DNA of 64,000 nucleotides from Hyphomicrobiales bacterium (lineage in GTDB: Bacteria; Pseudomonadota; Alphaproteobacteria; Rhizobiales; Rhizobiaceae). The notes under the pieces are model-generated. The model ran no database searches. It was not told the origin of the DNA and saw nothing but the letters and a program-made list of their open reading frames with translations. The DNA is taken from positions 21,733 to 85,732 of the forward strand of contig UCJH01000039.1 of NCBI GenBank assembly GCA_900472785.1. The letters are read 5' to 3'. The position numbers were made by a program, and so were the translations under genes. Below, in pieces: positions 1 through 9,210 of this stretch; the first letter of the stretch is position 1, and each line of letters begins with the position of its first letter.

Positions 1-786
1 ACCGGCTGGATGAGCCTGCACAACTGGCCATTGATGGGCGGCACACGTTGGATCGGTTTCAAGAACTACGTCCGCATGTTCCATGACGCCCGCTTCATGT
101 CGGCACTGCAGTTCACGGCCTACTATACCGTCATCGTGACGATCGCGATCTTCACCGTTGCCTTTCCATTGGCGATCTTCGTGGAAAAACAGCGGCGTTT
201 CGTCGGTGCCTACCGCACCATTATTTTCCTGCCGGTCGTCGTCGGGCTGGCGACAGCCTCGCTGCTTTGGGTATGGCTTGCCAATGTCGACAGCGGTTTC
301 ATCGGTCCGGCGCTCAGGGCGCTCGGCTGGGTCGACAAGAGCCCGAACCTTCTGGCCACTTTCGACAGCGCCTTTCTCACCATCATCGTCATGGTCGTCT
401 GGAAGATCGCCGGTTTCACCATGATCATCCTGCTCACCGGCCTGCAGGCCATTCCGTCGGAACTGACGGAGGCAGCCCGCATCGATGGCGCGGGACGCTG
501 GCAACGCTTCCGGTACCTGACGTTGCCGCTGATGCGCAAGACAATCGCGCTGGCACTGATCATCTCCGTCACTGGCTCGATCCTCGCCTTTGACCAGTTC
601 TATATCATGACATCAGGCGGGCCGCAGAACCGGATGATCTCGGTGGTCTACTACATCTTCAACCAGTCCTTCGTGTCCTTCAATCTCGGCTATGGCGCGG
701 CCCTTTCGATCGCGCTTCTCGCCATTCTGGTGGCAATCAGCATCGTCCAGCTCTGGCTGCTTCGCGTCCGGGAGGAAAAACCGTGA
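1..786 (+). CDS. Sugar ABC transporter permease, MalF type (5' end cut by window)
   Basis: Inner-membrane permease of a carbohydrate ABC importer. The reading frame is open from base 1, ahead of the first ATG at 10, so the true start is probably upstream of the window. Several hydrophobic segments are visible, and the EAA loop that contacts the ATPase reads ELTEAARIDGAGRWQRF near residue 150, as in the MalF/UgpA family. It overlaps the next permease by four bases (GTGA), showing translational coupling. The operon continues with a second permease, a GH127 glycosidase and an ATPase, so the substrate is probably an arabinose-containing oligosaccharide. The substrate-binding protein is not in the window and presumably lies just upstream. 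The substrate assignment is inference. Confidence 0.9.
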   Translation, partial: TGWMSLHNWPLMGGTRWIGFKNYVRMFHDARFMSALQFTAYYTVIVTIAIFTVAFPLAIFVEKQRRFVGAYRTIIFLPVVVGLATASLLWVWLANVDSGFIGPALRALGWVDKSPNLLATFDSAFLTIIVMVVWKIAGFTMIILLTGLQAIPSELTEAARIDGAGRWQRFRYLTLPLMRKTIALALIISVTGSILAFDQFYIMTSGGPQNRMISVVYYIFNQSFVSFNLGYGAALSIALLAILVAISIVQLWLLRVREEKP

Positions 787-1661
787 CACCTGTGAAAACG
801 ACGTCCGCCAAGCAGCGGCGCGCCCGGATCGCCGCCCGATCGAACGGCGCCTATCACGCCACCGGCATCGCCGTTTCGCTGTTCTTTCTGGCGCCCTTCG
901 TCATCGCGTTTCTGGCCTCCTTCCGCCATGGCGCGGAAGCCGGCCTGCCTCCTCTGCCGCCATGGCCGACCAATGGTTTCAGTCTCGACGCCTATAGATT
1001 GCTGGATGGCTTCGGGGCTGGAATCTGGCAGCATATGCTGAATTCACTGCTGGTTTCCCTGGCCACGGTTGTCTTGACCGTCATCGTAAGCCTGCTCGCC
1101 GGCTACGGCTTCTCGCGCTACCGGTTTCCACTGAAGAACATGCTGTTCGTGCTGATCATCGCCACGCTGATGATCCCGTTTCAATCGATCCTGACGCCGC
1201 TCTTCATCATCCTCGCCAAGCTCGGGCTGAACAATTCGCTGCTCGGACTGACGCTGGTCTATGTGACGCTGCAGCTGCCCTTCTCGGTGTTCATGATGCG
1301 GAACGCTTTCGACGCGGTGCCGAAGGAGATCGAGGAAGCGGCCCGCATCGATGGGGCCCGTGACCTCGGATTGCTGGTGCGCGTGCTGCTGCCGCTGGTG
1401 CTGCCGGGTGTGGCGACGGTCGCGATCTTTGCCTTCCTGAATGCCTGGAACGAGTTCCTGGCCGCGCTGATCCTGCTCTCCAGCAACGAGAAATACACAC
1501 TGCCGGTTCTGATGATGGCGGTGCGTGCAGGGCGCCTCGGCGCGGTCAACTGGGGCGCTGTGCAAGCCGGCGTCGCCGTCATGACGATCCCCTGCCTGAT
1601 CGTCTTCCTGCTGTTGCAACGCTACTACATGCGCGGGCTGATGGCCGGCGCGGTGAAATGA
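783..1661 (+). CDS. Sugar ABC transporter permease, MalG type
   Basis: Second permease of the same importer, 292 residues with about six membrane segments. The EAA loop reads EIEEAARIDGARDLG around residue 185, the MalG/UgpE signature. Translation starts at a GTG overlapping the stop of the preceding permease. The N-terminus is basic and cytoplasmic (residues 1-20), followed by the first membrane helix. It should pair with the upstream permease and the ATPase at 3602-4696. Substrate is unknown from the permease itself; the co-transcribed GH127 enzyme points to a beta-L-arabinofuranoside. Confidence 0.92.
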   Translation: MTPVKTTSAKQRRARIAARSNGAYHATGIAVSLFFLAPFVIAFLASFRHGAEAGLPPLPPWPTNGFSLDAYRLLDGFGAGIWQHMLNSLLVSLATVVLTVIVSLLAGYGFSRYRFPLKNMLFVLIIATLMIPFQSILTPLFIILAKLGLNNSLLGLTLVYVTLQLPFSVFMMRNAFDAVPKEIEEAARIDGARDLGLLVRVLLPLVLPGVATVAIFAFLNAWNEFLAALILLSSNEKYTLPVLMMAVRAGRLGAVNWGAVQAGVAVMTIPCLIVFLLLQRYYMRGLMAGAVK

Positions 1662-1683
1662 TCCTAGAGAAACGGACGAAGCC

Positions 1684-3612
1684 ATGAACACGATGAAAAG
1701 AGACCGCCAGTTCCGCCCCCTGCCCGTGCCCAGTGTCGATATCCAAGGACTTTTTGGCGATCGTCAGGACGCGATCTGCGACACCACCGCCGAAACGCTG
1801 CTCGACCGCTGTGTCGAAGCCGGCATGGTCGACGCCATCGATACCAGCCAGCCGAGCCCCGGCATCGTTATCCCGATCCAGCCCTGGGGCGGCACCACAC
1901 AGATGTTCTGGGATTCGGATCTCGGCAAGTCGATCGAGACGGTCGCCTATTCGCTCTATCGCCGGCCCAACCCGAAACTTCAGGCACGCGTCGACGAGAT
2001 CGTCGACATGTACGAGAAACTGCAGGACGAGGACGGCTACCTCAATGCCTGGTTCCAGCGCGTCCAGCCCGATCGCCGCTGGACCAACCTGCGCGACCAT
2101 CATGAACTCTACTGCGCCGGGCACCTGATCGAAGGGGCTGTGGCCTATTTCCAGGCGACCGGCAAGCGCAAGCTGCTCGACATCATGTGCCGCTATTGCG
2201 ACTATCTGATCAAAACCTTCGGTCGTGGGGAAGGACAGCTCCGCGGCTATTGTGGTCACGAGGAAATCGAGTTGGCGCTGGTGAAGCTAGCCCGGGTTAC
2301 AGGTCAGAAGAAATATCTCGATCTCTGCAAGTTCTTTATCGACGAGCGGGGTACCGAACCGCATTTCTTTACGGAGGAAGCGGTCCGCGACGGTCGCGAT
2401 CCTGCCAATTTCATCCAGAAGACCTATGAATACAGCCAGTCACACGCGCCGGTACGCGAGCAGGCAAAGGTCGTCGGCCATGCGGTGCGGGCCATGTATC
2501 TCTATTGCGGCATGGCCGATATCGCCACCGAATATAGTGACGACAGCCTGACGGCAGCGCTCGATACGCTTTGGGACGATCTCGTCACCAAGCAGATGTA
2601 TGTCACCGGCGGCATCGGGCCTGCCGTTTCCAACGAAGGCTTCACCGACTATTACGACCTGCCCAACGAAAGCGCCTATGCCGAAACCTGCGCCTCCGTC
2701 GGCCTCGTCTTCTGGGCGAGCCGAATGCTGGGGCGCGGCCCGAACCGCCGCTATGCCGACATCATGGAGCAGGCGCTTTACAACGGGGCCATGTCGGGCC
2801 TGTCGCTCGACGGCAAGACCTTCTTCTACGAAAATCCTCTGGAGAGCGCCGGCAAGCACCACCGCTGGATCTGGCATCCCTGCCCCTGCTGCCCGCCCAA
2901 TATCGCCCGTCTGCTCGCCTCGATCGGTTCGTACATGTACGCGGTGTCGGACGACGAGATCGCCGTCCATCTTTATGGCGAGAGCCAGGCACGTTTCGAA
3001 ATCCGTGGCGCTGCCGTCAGTCTGTCGCAGAAGACGCGCTACCCTTGGGAAGGCGCGATCGGATTCGACATCACCGCCGATCGGGTGGCACGCTTCGCTA
3101 TCACGCTGCGTATCCCCGAATGGGCGGATGGCGCGACGCTGAAGGTCAACGGCGAAACGATCGATCTTGCGACAGTCACGGTCGATGGCTATGCGCGTCT
3201 CGATCGCGACTGGACGAGCGGCGATCATATCGATCTCGATATTCCGCTTAAGCCCCGCGCCTTGTTTGCCAATCCGCTGGTTCGGCAGGATGCCGGCCGC
3301 ACGGCGCTCATGCGCGGACCGATGGTCTATTGCGTCGAGGCGACCGACAATGGCGAGGGCTTGAACGGCATCAGGCTGACAGGCGGCGTCTCGCAGGCAA
3401 AGACGGCGCAGATGGAAGACCTCGGCGGCGCCGTGGCTCTCGATCTTCCTGCGACCCGCGACAGAGCCGATTGGGGAAACACGCTTTACCGCACCGCGCC
3501 GCCGGAAGCGGAACAGGCAATGGTGCGGTTCGTACCCTATCCTTTCTGGGACAACAGAACCCCCGGCGAGATGCTCGTCTGGGTCAGGGCGGGCGAACGC
3601 AATGATGCGTGA
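1684..3612 (+). CDS. GH127 beta-L-arabinofuranosidase (DUF1680 family)
   Basis: A 642-residue cytoplasmic glycoside hydrolase; no signal peptide is visible. GH127 enzymes use a cysteine nucleophile held by a zinc site. In Bifidobacterium HypBA1 the key residues are Glu322, Glu338, Cys340, Cys417 and Cys418. The same spacing is visible here: Glu318, then Glu334 and Cys336 in YAETC, then Cys402-Cys403 in CPCCPPN. All catalytic residues are therefore retained, and the length is usual for the family. It lies between the permeases and the ATPase of a sugar importer, so it probably trims an imported oligosaccharide inside the cell. The exact linkage cleaved cannot be read from sequence, because GH127 also holds other specificities. 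Confidence 0.88.
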   Translation: MNTMKRDRQFRPLPVPSVDIQGLFGDRQDAICDTTAETLLDRCVEAGMVDAIDTSQPSPGIVIPIQPWGGTTQMFWDSDLGKSIETVAYSLYRRPNPKLQARVDEIVDMYEKLQDEDGYLNAWFQRVQPDRRWTNLRDHHELYCAGHLIEGAVAYFQATGKRKLLDIMCRYCDYLIKTFGRGEGQLRGYCGHEEIELALVKLARVTGQKKYLDLCKFFIDERGTEPHFFTEEAVRDGRDPANFIQKTYEYSQSHAPVREQAKVVGHAVRAMYLYCGMADIATEYSDDSLTAALDTLWDDLVTKQMYVTGGIGPAVSNEGFTDYYDLPNESAYAETCASVGLVFWASRMLGRGPNRRYADIMEQALYNGAMSGLSLDGKTFFYENPLESAGKHHRWIWHPCPCCPPNIARLLASIGSYMYAVSDDEIAVHLYGESQARFEIRGAAVSLSQKTRYPWEGAIGFDITADRVARFAITLRIPEWADGATLKVNGETIDLATVTVDGYARLDRDWTSGDHIDLDIPLKPRALFANPLVRQDAGRTALMRGPMVYCVEATDNGEGLNGIRLTGGVSQAKTAQMEDLGGAVALDLPATRDRADWGNTLYRTAPPEAEQAMVRFVPYPFWDNRTPGEMLVWVRAGERNDA

Positions 3613-4696
3613 TGCGACCAGAACCGGTGTCGTGCTCACCGATATCCGCAAGAGCTTCGGCAGCCTGGAGGTCATTCATGGCATAGACCTGAAGATAACG
3701 GAGGGTTCCTTCGTGGTCTTCGTCGGGCCATCCGGTTGCGGAAAATCGACGCTGTTGCGCATGATCGCCGGGCTTGAAGAGGTGACCGACGGGGAGATCG
3801 AGATCAAGGGACGCGCCGTCACCGATCTCGATCCCTCCGATCGGGGTATCGCCATGGTGTTCCAGTCTTACGCGCTGTACCCGCATATGAGCGTGCGCGA
3901 CAATCTGGCCTTCGGCTTGAAAATGGCCCGGACGCCGGAAGCGGAAATCGAAGCGCGGGTCAGGGCGGCTTCGGCGATCCTCAAGATCGATCCGCTGCTC
4001 GACCGCCGGCCCGGGCAGTTGTCCGGAGGACAACGCCAGCGCGTGGCGATCGGACGGGCGATCGTGCGCAAGCCGGATGTCTTCCTGTTCGACGAGCCGC
4101 TCTCCAACCTTGATGCGGAACTGCGCGTCTCCATGCGCATCGAAATCGCCAGGCTTCACCGCGAACTCGGCAATACGATGATCTACGTTACCCACGACCA
4201 GACGGAAGCGATGACGCTCGCCGACGTCATCGTCGTCCTGCGCGATGGCCGCATCGAGCAGACCGGCAGTCCGCGTGAGGTTTATGAAAATCCCGCCAAT
4301 GTCTTCGTCGCCGGCTTCATCGGCTCGCCACGGATGAATCTGCTGGCGGCGCGATGGGCAGGTGACGGATCCGTGCAGGTTGGTGCGGTTCGCGTCCCGG
4401 TATCGCCGGAAATCGGCAAGCCGTCCGGCGACAAGATTACGTTGGGCATACGCCCCGAACACTTGCTCGTTTCCAGCGCCGGCGAAGGGATGCTGCAAGC
4501 CAAAGTGGATTTCTCGGAATATCTGGGTGGCACCCAGTTCCTGTATTGCCAGACGGACGACGGACAGTCGATTATCGCAGAGCACCGGTCGCCGGTTCCT
4601 GTCGACGCCGGCGATACCGTTCACTTCTCATGGGACAGCGCACAGCTGCGACTTTTTGACAGTGCCGGAATACGCATCCATGGCTCTCAGCGCTAA
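3602..4696 (+). CDS. Sugar ABC transporter ATP-binding protein, UgpC/MalK type
   Basis: The 364-residue ATPase that powers the importer encoded upstream. Walker A is GPSGCGKST, the ABC signature is LSGGQRQR, and Walker B is VFLFDEPLSNLD. The C-terminal third is the MalK/UgpC-type OB-fold regulatory region. The start overlaps the 3' end of the GH127 gene by 11 bases; two adjacent ATG codons (3602 and 3605) are both possible. It is the last gene of this operon and is followed by a convergent regulator. ATPases of this family may be shared between sugar importers. Confidence 0.93.
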   Translation: MMRDATRTGVVLTDIRKSFGSLEVIHGIDLKITEGSFVVFVGPSGCGKSTLLRMIAGLEEVTDGEIEIKGRAVTDLDPSDRGIAMVFQSYALYPHMSVRDNLAFGLKMARTPEAEIEARVRAASAILKIDPLLDRRPGQLSGGQRQRVAIGRAIVRKPDVFLFDEPLSNLDAELRVSMRIEIARLHRELGNTMIYVTHDQTEAMTLADVIVVLRDGRIEQTGSPREVYENPANVFVAGFIGSPRMNLLAARWAGDGSVQVGAVRVPVSPEIGKPSGDKITLGIRPEHLLVSSAGEGMLQAKVDFSEYLGGTQFLYCQTDDGQSIIAEHRSPVPVDAGDTVHFSWDSAQLRLFDSAGIRIHGSQR

Positions 4697-4843
4697 ACGG
4701 GTGCAGACATATGGTTGGTTGGCGATGGAGTGCGGAGCCGCCCTTAGGAAATGGTTTTTGCGCCACCGCGCTTCGTAGCCGATCAAGAGCTGGCGCTGAT
4801 CTTAGACCAGGAGGTTGAAGCCCTTCGCGATAAGGACTGCGTT

Positions 4844-4871
4844 CACGGCCCCGATCGGGTCAGGGGCCGTG
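4844..4871. terminator. Hairpin between convergent genes
   Basis: A perfect 9-bp stem (CACGGCCCC / GGGGCCGTG) with a 10-base loop lies between the end of the sugar ATPase and the end of the convergent iclR gene. No clear T-run follows on either strand, so it could be a weak bidirectional terminator or simply an RNA-stabilising hairpin. Confidence 0.45.
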
Positions 4872-4876
4872 CGGCG

Positions 4877-5677
4877 CTACTTCTCGGCGCGCTTGCGTCC
4901 CGGAGAATAGCCGAGATGCTCGGACAGTTCGCGCGCGGTAACGAGCAGGCTGTCGAGATAGCTCTGGCGATTGCGCAGGCCGTCTTCCTTCGGCGTGACA
5001 AGGCACAAGGTCGCCACGCAATGGCCGCCGGCCTGATGAACGGGCACGGCAAAACAATGGGTGAAAGTTTCGACGGCGCTGTTGAATGTGAAGTAGCCAT
5101 CGGCCGTTGCCTGCCGCGCCTCCGCGATGAACCGTGCGGCATCAAGCCGCGTACCGTTCGGCAGCACGAAATCGTCGGCTGGAATGAAATCGAGGATCTC
5201 TTCGTCGGTCAGGTGCGAAACGAGCAGGCGGCCGGAGGCAGTCCACGGGATCGGCACCAATTCGCCGATATTGGATGAGATACGGAAGGCTCGGCTCCCC
5301 TCCCGCATCATTGCGACGGTATACTTGTTGCCTTCCAGCAGACACATCTGTGCGGTTTCCCGCGTTTCTTCCGCAAGTCGCGCCAGCATGTTCTCGGATT
5401 CGCGCATCAGGTCGAACTGTTCGGCATGGGCAGTGCCGAGAAAGTAGAGCTTCCGGCCGAGGAAGACCCGGCCGTCGCCGCCCTGATAGTCCAGCATGCC
5501 ATGGCGGAGCAGCAGGTTGATCAGCTCATAGATCGACGACCGCGGCGCGCCGATCTCGACGGCAATCTCGTTTGGGCGCATCGGCTGGCGCTTTACGCGC
5601 AGAAATTCCAGAATCTCGAAGGCACGATCAAGGCCCCGGGTGCGCCGCGATACAATGTCTTCTGCGCCGTCAGCCAT
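4877..5677 (-). CDS. IclR family transcriptional regulator
   Basis: A 266-residue DNA-binding regulator. Residues about 10-75 form the IclR winged helix-turn-helix, beginning with the RGLDRAFEILEFL motif. The rest is the IclR effector domain, ending in a short basic tail. It is the distal gene of a block read on the minus strand: binding protein, two permeases, ATPase, ridA, iclR. That position suggests it controls this block and perhaps the divergent PLP enzyme at 9368. A perfect dyad (9211-9228) in the divergent promoter region is a plausible operator. The effector is not known; by context it would be an amino acid or its keto acid. Confidence 0.88.
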   Translation of the reverse strand: MADGAEDIVSRRTRGLDRAFEILEFLRVKRQPMRPNEIAVEIGAPRSSIYELINLLLRHGMLDYQGGDGRVFLGRKLYFLGTAHAEQFDLMRESENMLARLAEETRETAQMCLLEGNKYTVAMMREGSRAFRISSNIGELVPIPWTASGRLLVSHLTDEEILDFIPADDFVLPNGTRLDAARFIAEARQATADGYFTFNSAVETFTHCFAVPVHQAGGHCVATLCLVTPKEDGLRNRQSYLDSLLVTARELSEHLGYSPGRKRAEK

Positions 5678-5733
5678 TCAATCGTCCTCGCAAAGCAATG
5701 AGAGCGCGACCTTTGCAAGCCGCGCCTTGTAAT

Positions 5734-6123
5734 TCAAGACCTGTCCGAGCGATAGGCGACGCAATCGACCTCCACCCGGCAATCGACCATCATTCGCGAC
5801 TGGACGCAGGCGCGCGCCGGCGGATTGGCGCCGAAATATTCGGCGTAGATGCCGTTGAAGCTCCAGAAGTCGCGGGGATCATCGAGCCAGACGCCGACGC
5901 GGACCACATCCTCTATGCCGTAACCCGCCTCATGCAAAATGGCGATCAGGTTTTCGATCGCCTTGCGGCTTTCGGCAATGATGCCGCCGCCGACGATCTC
6001 GCCTTTTTCCATCGGCACCTGTCCGGAAACGTGCAGCCAGCCATTGGCTTCAACGGCGCGCGCGAAGGGCAGGGGTTGTCCGCCAGCGCCGGTCTCGCCG
6101 GCTCCGTAACGCTTGATGGTCAT
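5734..6123 (-). CDS. RidA family (enamine/imine deaminase)
   Basis: A 129-residue YjgF/YER057c/UK114 protein. RidA enzymes hydrolyse reactive enamine/imine intermediates released by PLP-dependent dehydratases. A family-type core is visible in VSGQVP and in the C-terminal segment ACVQSRMMVDCRVEVDC; the Arg in CVQSRM is at the place of the conserved active-site arginine. It sits between an amino acid ABC importer and an IclR gene, and the divergent gene at 9368 encodes a PLP enzyme of the type that can make such intermediates. That makes a dedicated detoxifying role likely, although RidA-like paralogues can have other functions. Confidence 0.85.
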   Translation of the reverse strand: MTIKRYGAGETGAGGQPLPFARAVEANGWLHVSGQVPMEKGEIVGGGIIAESRKAIENLIAILHEAGYGIEDVVRVGVWLDDPRDFWSFNGIYAEYFGANPPARACVQSRMMVDCRVEVDCVAYRSDRS

Positions 6124-6143
6124 GTGGTTTTCTCTCTTCCGTC

Positions 6144-6914
6144 TTAGTTGAAACTGGAGGTTTTCAGGAACTCCGCGAGACGCTCGGTCTTCGGGTTCAC
6201 GAACATTTCCTTCGGCGCGCCTTCTTCGCAGATCACGCCCTGGTTCATGAAGATCACCCGCGACGACACCTCGTAGGCGAACCGCATCTCATGGGTGACG
6301 AGCAGCATGCTCATGCCGTCCGCCGCCAGCCCATTGATCACCTGCAGCACCTCGCCGACCAATTCCGGATCGAGCGCGGACGTGACCTCGTCGAACAGCA
6401 TCAGGCGCGGCGCCATGGCGATGGCGCGGGCGATCGCCACGCGCTGCTGCTGGCCTCCCGAAAGCTGGCCGGGATAGTGGTCCGCGCGGGAGGCAAGGCC
6501 GACCCGGTCCAGCCATTTTTCAGCGACGGAGCGTGCCTGGTCGCGCGGCATCTTCTTCACCTTGACGAGGCCGAGCATGATGTTTTGCGCAGCCGTCATG
6601 TGCGGGAAGAGATTGAACTGCTGGAAGGCCATTCCCGTCAGCGCGCGCTGGCGGGCGATGTCCTTCTCGCTTTTGCGCTTGCGGACGCCTCCGGCCTGCT
6701 CGTAGCCGATATCCTCGTTCTCAAGCCGGATGCGTCCGCCCTGGAATTCCTCCAGCATGTTGATACAGCGCAGCATCGTCGTCTTGCCGGAGCCGGAGGA
6801 GCCGATGATCGAGATCACCTCGCCTTCCCGCATGGTGCAATCGACACCCTTCAGAACCTCGACGATGCCGTACTGCTTGCGCAGCCCCTGAATTTCGAGA
6901 AGTACCTTGCTCAT
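6144..6914 (-). CDS. Polar amino acid ABC transporter ATP-binding protein
   Basis: A 256-residue GlnQ/HisP-type ATPase. Walker A is GSSGSGKTT, the signature is LSGGQQQR, and Walker B is [14 protein letters not shown]. It contains the short insertion after the Q-loop seen in HisP-like members (residues about 70-90, charged). It lies 12 bases downstream of the permease at 6927-7592 and upstream of ridA on the same strand, so one transcript is likely. It energises uptake of the amino acid bound by the protein at 8332-9180. Confidence 0.93.
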   Translation of the reverse strand: MSKVLLEIQGLRKQYGIVEVLKGVDCTMREGEVISIIGSSGSGKTTMLRCINMLEEFQGGRIRLENEDIGYEQAGGVRKRKSEKDIARQRALTGMAFQQFNLFPHMTAAQNIMLGLVKVKKMPRDQARSVAEKWLDRVGLASRADHYPGQLSGGQQQRVAIARAIAMAPRLMLFDEVTSALDPELVGEVLQVINGLAADGMSMLLVTHEMRFAYEVSSRVIFMNQGVICEEGAPKEMFVNPKTERLAEFLKTSSFN

Positions 6915-6926
6915 GACGGGCGAACC

Positions 6927-7592
6927 TCACGACGGAACGGCGGTCTTGCGTTCGACATATTTGCCGAACCGCTCGATGCCGTAGTTGATGACGAAATAGA
7001 GAAGCCCGGCGAAGAAATAGAACTGCAGGCTCATGAAATTGCGCGAGATGATTTCCTGCGTGCGCAGAAGCAGCTCGGCGACGCCGATGACAGACAGAAG
7101 CGTCGAGGCCTTGACCATCTCGGCGGCCGTATTCACCCAGGCCGGCAGGAACTGTCGCAATGCCTGCGGCCAGAGCACATAGGCGAAGGTCTGGCGAAAG
7201 GTAAGGCCGATCGCCTTGGCGGCTTCCGTCTGGCCTTGCGGGATCGCCTGCAAGCCGCCGCGCACGATCTCGCCGACATGCGACGAGCAGAAGATCGCCA
7301 GTGCCAGCACGCCTGCCTGGAGCGGCCCGAGCTCGATGCCGATGGTGGAGAGCACATAGTAGCTGGCAAGGACAAGCACGAGCACCGGCGTGCCGCGAAT
7401 GAAGTCGGTATAGGCGCGAACCACAAGCCGGAGGAAGCGGTTGCCATAGACAAGCGACAGGCCGACGAGGACACCGAGCAGCGAGCCGGCGATGATGGAG
7501 AGGGCCGAGATAGAAATGGTGATCCCGAGCCCCTTGAGGATGACGTAGCGGGCGATCCAGATCTGGTCGATAAAAGCGGAAAAATCCATCAT
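6927..7592 (-). CDS. Amino acid ABC transporter permease
   Basis: A 221-residue HisM/GlnP-type permease with about five membrane helices. The EAA-type loop reads QGQTEAAKAIGLTFRQTF near residue 130. It follows the other permease of the pair after four bases. Two non-identical permeases of equal length are the normal arrangement for polar amino acid importers. Confidence 0.92.
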   Translation of the reverse strand: MMDFSAFIDQIWIARYVILKGLGITISISALSIIAGSLLGVLVGLSLVYGNRFLRLVVRAYTDFIRGTPVLVLVLASYYVLSTIGIELGPLQAGVLALAIFCSSHVGEIVRGGLQAIPQGQTEAAKAIGLTFRQTFAYVLWPQALRQFLPAWVNTAAEMVKASTLLSVIGVAELLLRTQEIISRNFMSLQFYFFAGLLYFVINYGIERFGKYVERKTAVPS

Positions 7593-7596
7593 GGCA

Positions 7597-8259
7597 TCAC
7601 CTCGGCACAGCCAGGTGGCGCTCGACGACGCGCATCAGCACGGCCAGTACCGAACAGGTGGTCACATAAAGACCCGACGCCACGATCCAGGTCTCGATCA
7701 CCCGGAAGCTTTCGACATTGATCTTGCGGGCCTCGAAGGTCAGTTCCGGTATGGCGATTGCCGCGGCCAGCGAAGTGTCCTTGAACAGCGAGATCACGGT
7801 CGAGGATAACGACGGCAGCACGTTGCGCAGCATCAGCGGCACGATGATCGACACGCGGATCTGCATCGGCGTCAGACCGATGGCGAGCCCGGCCTCGGTC
7901 AGCCCTCTTGGAATGGAAACGAGGCCCGCCCGGAAAACTTCGGCGAGATAGGCGCCGGAATAGATCGACAGGACGGCAACAAAGCTCTCCATCTTGCCAA
8001 TGCGAACGCCCAGCTGCGGCAGGGCGAAATAGGCGAAGAGCACCAGAACCAGGATCGGCAAGTTGCGGATGATCGTGACATAGGTCGCAGCCGGACGCTT
8101 GATCCAGCCGCTTCTGGCGATCAGCGCGAAAGCGACCAGCAAGCCGATCGCGGCGCCGATCAGAATGGAAACGAAAGCCAGTCCGAGGCTGAGTGCGAGA
8201 CCTTCGAGAAGCTGGTCGAAGCTGCGCCAGACGGCGGCGAAATTGAGCGTATAACCCAT
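7597..8259 (-). CDS. Amino acid ABC transporter permease
   Basis: A 220-residue HisQ-type permease with an N-terminal membrane segment and the loop RGLTEAGLAIGLTPMQI near residue 120. It is the first permease after the binding protein gene, separated from it by a 72-base gap holding a strong hairpin (8288-8311). Partner of the permease at 6927-7592. Confidence 0.92.
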   Translation of the reverse strand: MGYTLNFAAVWRSFDQLLEGLALSLGLAFVSILIGAAIGLLVAFALIARSGWIKRPAATYVTIIRNLPILVLVLFAYFALPQLGVRIGKMESFVAVLSIYSGAYLAEVFRAGLVSIPRGLTEAGLAIGLTPMQIRVSIIVPLMLRNVLPSLSSTVISLFKDTSLAAAIAIPELTFEARKINVESFRVIETWIVASGLYVTTCSVLAVLMRVVERHLAVPR

Positions 8260-8287
8260 GGCGGCATCCTGCCGTAGAGGGAGGAAG

Positions 8288-8311
8288 GACGAAGGGTCAG
8301 AACCCTTCGTC
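8288..8311 (-). promoter_or_regulatory. Stem-loop between binding-protein and permease genes
   Basis: A perfect 10-bp stem (GACGAAGGGT / ACCCTTCGTC) with a four-base loop in the 72-base gap downstream of the binding-protein gene. Hairpins at this place often protect the 3' end of the binding-protein mRNA and lower expression of the membrane components. No T-run follows, so full termination is unlikely. Confidence 0.6.
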
Positions 8312-8331
8312 GCAATGACGGGTCGTGCCGC

Positions 8332-9180
8332 TTACTTGTATTCGACCGGGAAGCCGATCTGCGGCGGTGCAAGGTCCTTGCCGAACCAGGTTTTGTAGGA
8401 CTTGGCGTAGAAGTCGAATTCGACCCCGGTCATCGCCTCGTGCAAGGCGGTGTTGACGAAGTTCAGCCAATCCTGATCGCCGCGCTTGACGCCGCAGGCA
8501 TAGGTCTGCGGGTTCCAGCCATAGCCGGCATCCTTGTAGCGGCCCTGGTTCTGGGTCATGTACCAGGCAAGCGACGACTGGTCGGTTGCGGCCGCATCGG
8601 CGCGCCCGGATTCGAGCGCCTGATAGATCAGGTCGACCGATTCATACTGGTCGACGGTCGCCTCCGGCAGGGCGGCATGCACCATGTCCTCGGCATAAAC
8701 GTTCTGCAGGACCGAAATGGTCACCGATGAACCGGCGGCCTTCAGCGCCGCATAGTCGGCATACTTGCCGTCGGCCTTCAGCATCAGGCCGACGCCTTCG
8801 CGGTAGTAGGGAATGGTGAAGGCGATCTGCTGGGCGCGTTCCCCGGTCACCGTCATGAACTGGCAGGTCAGGTCCACCTTGTCGGTGGTGATGTTCGGGA
8901 TACGCGCATCCGACGACTGGTTGACGTATTCGATCTTGTCGGGATCGCCGAACAGGGCCTTGGCAACGATGCGGCCCATATCGACGTCGAAACCCTGAAG
9001 CTTGTCTTCGGCACTCTTGAAATGCCACGGCGCATTGGTGCTGCCCGTGCCGAGGACGAGATGGCCGCGGGCGAGAATTTCGTCGAGCTTGCTCGTCGCC
9101 TGCTGTGCCACGGCAGGCATTGCAGAAAGGAGGAAGGCGGTTGCCAGGCAAAGTGCGCTGGTGCGAAGCGAAATGGTCAT
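8332..9180 (-). CDS. Amino acid ABC transporter substrate-binding protein
   Basis: A 282-residue periplasmic protein of the family 3 solute-binding type. The N-terminus is a signal peptide: a short basic start, a hydrophobic run, then an Ala-rich cleavage region ending near AVAQQA (residues 24-29). The following segment, LDEILARGHLVLGTG, is the usual opening of the mature domain. It is the first gene of a minus-strand operon with two permeases, an ATPase, ridA and iclR. The amino acid bound cannot be told from the sequence; the surrounding PLP enzyme and RidA suggest a hydroxy- or D-amino acid. Confidence 0.93.
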   Translation of the reverse strand: MTISLRTSALCLATAFLLSAMPAVAQQATSKLDEILARGHLVLGTGSTNAPWHFKSAEDKLQGFDVDMGRIVAKALFGDPDKIEYVNQSSDARIPNITTDKVDLTCQFMTVTGERAQQIAFTIPYYREGVGLMLKADGKYADYAALKAAGSSVTISVLQNVYAEDMVHAALPEATVDQYESVDLIYQALESGRADAAATDQSSLAWYMTQNQGRYKDAGYGWNPQTYACGVKRGDQDWLNFVNTALHEAMTGVEFDFYAKSYKTWFGKDLAPPQIGFPVEYK

Positions 9181-9210
9181 GATGTTCCCCTGATGAACGG
9201 TCGCTTTTTC

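Noticed and set aside
2440..3675. 411-codon minus-strand open frame opposite the GH127 gene
   Set aside because: High GC codon use leaves the antisense frame open; the plus strand has catalytic residues with right spacing.
4697..4843. Short open frame at 4751 continuing over the IclR gene
   Set aside because: Antisense of the regulator; no ribosome site and no domain.
6291..7721. Long plus-strand open frame of 476 codons opposite the amino acid ATPase and permease genes
   Set aside because: It is the mirror of real genes with clear ABC motifs; its own translation is rich in Arg, His and Asp and has no domain.
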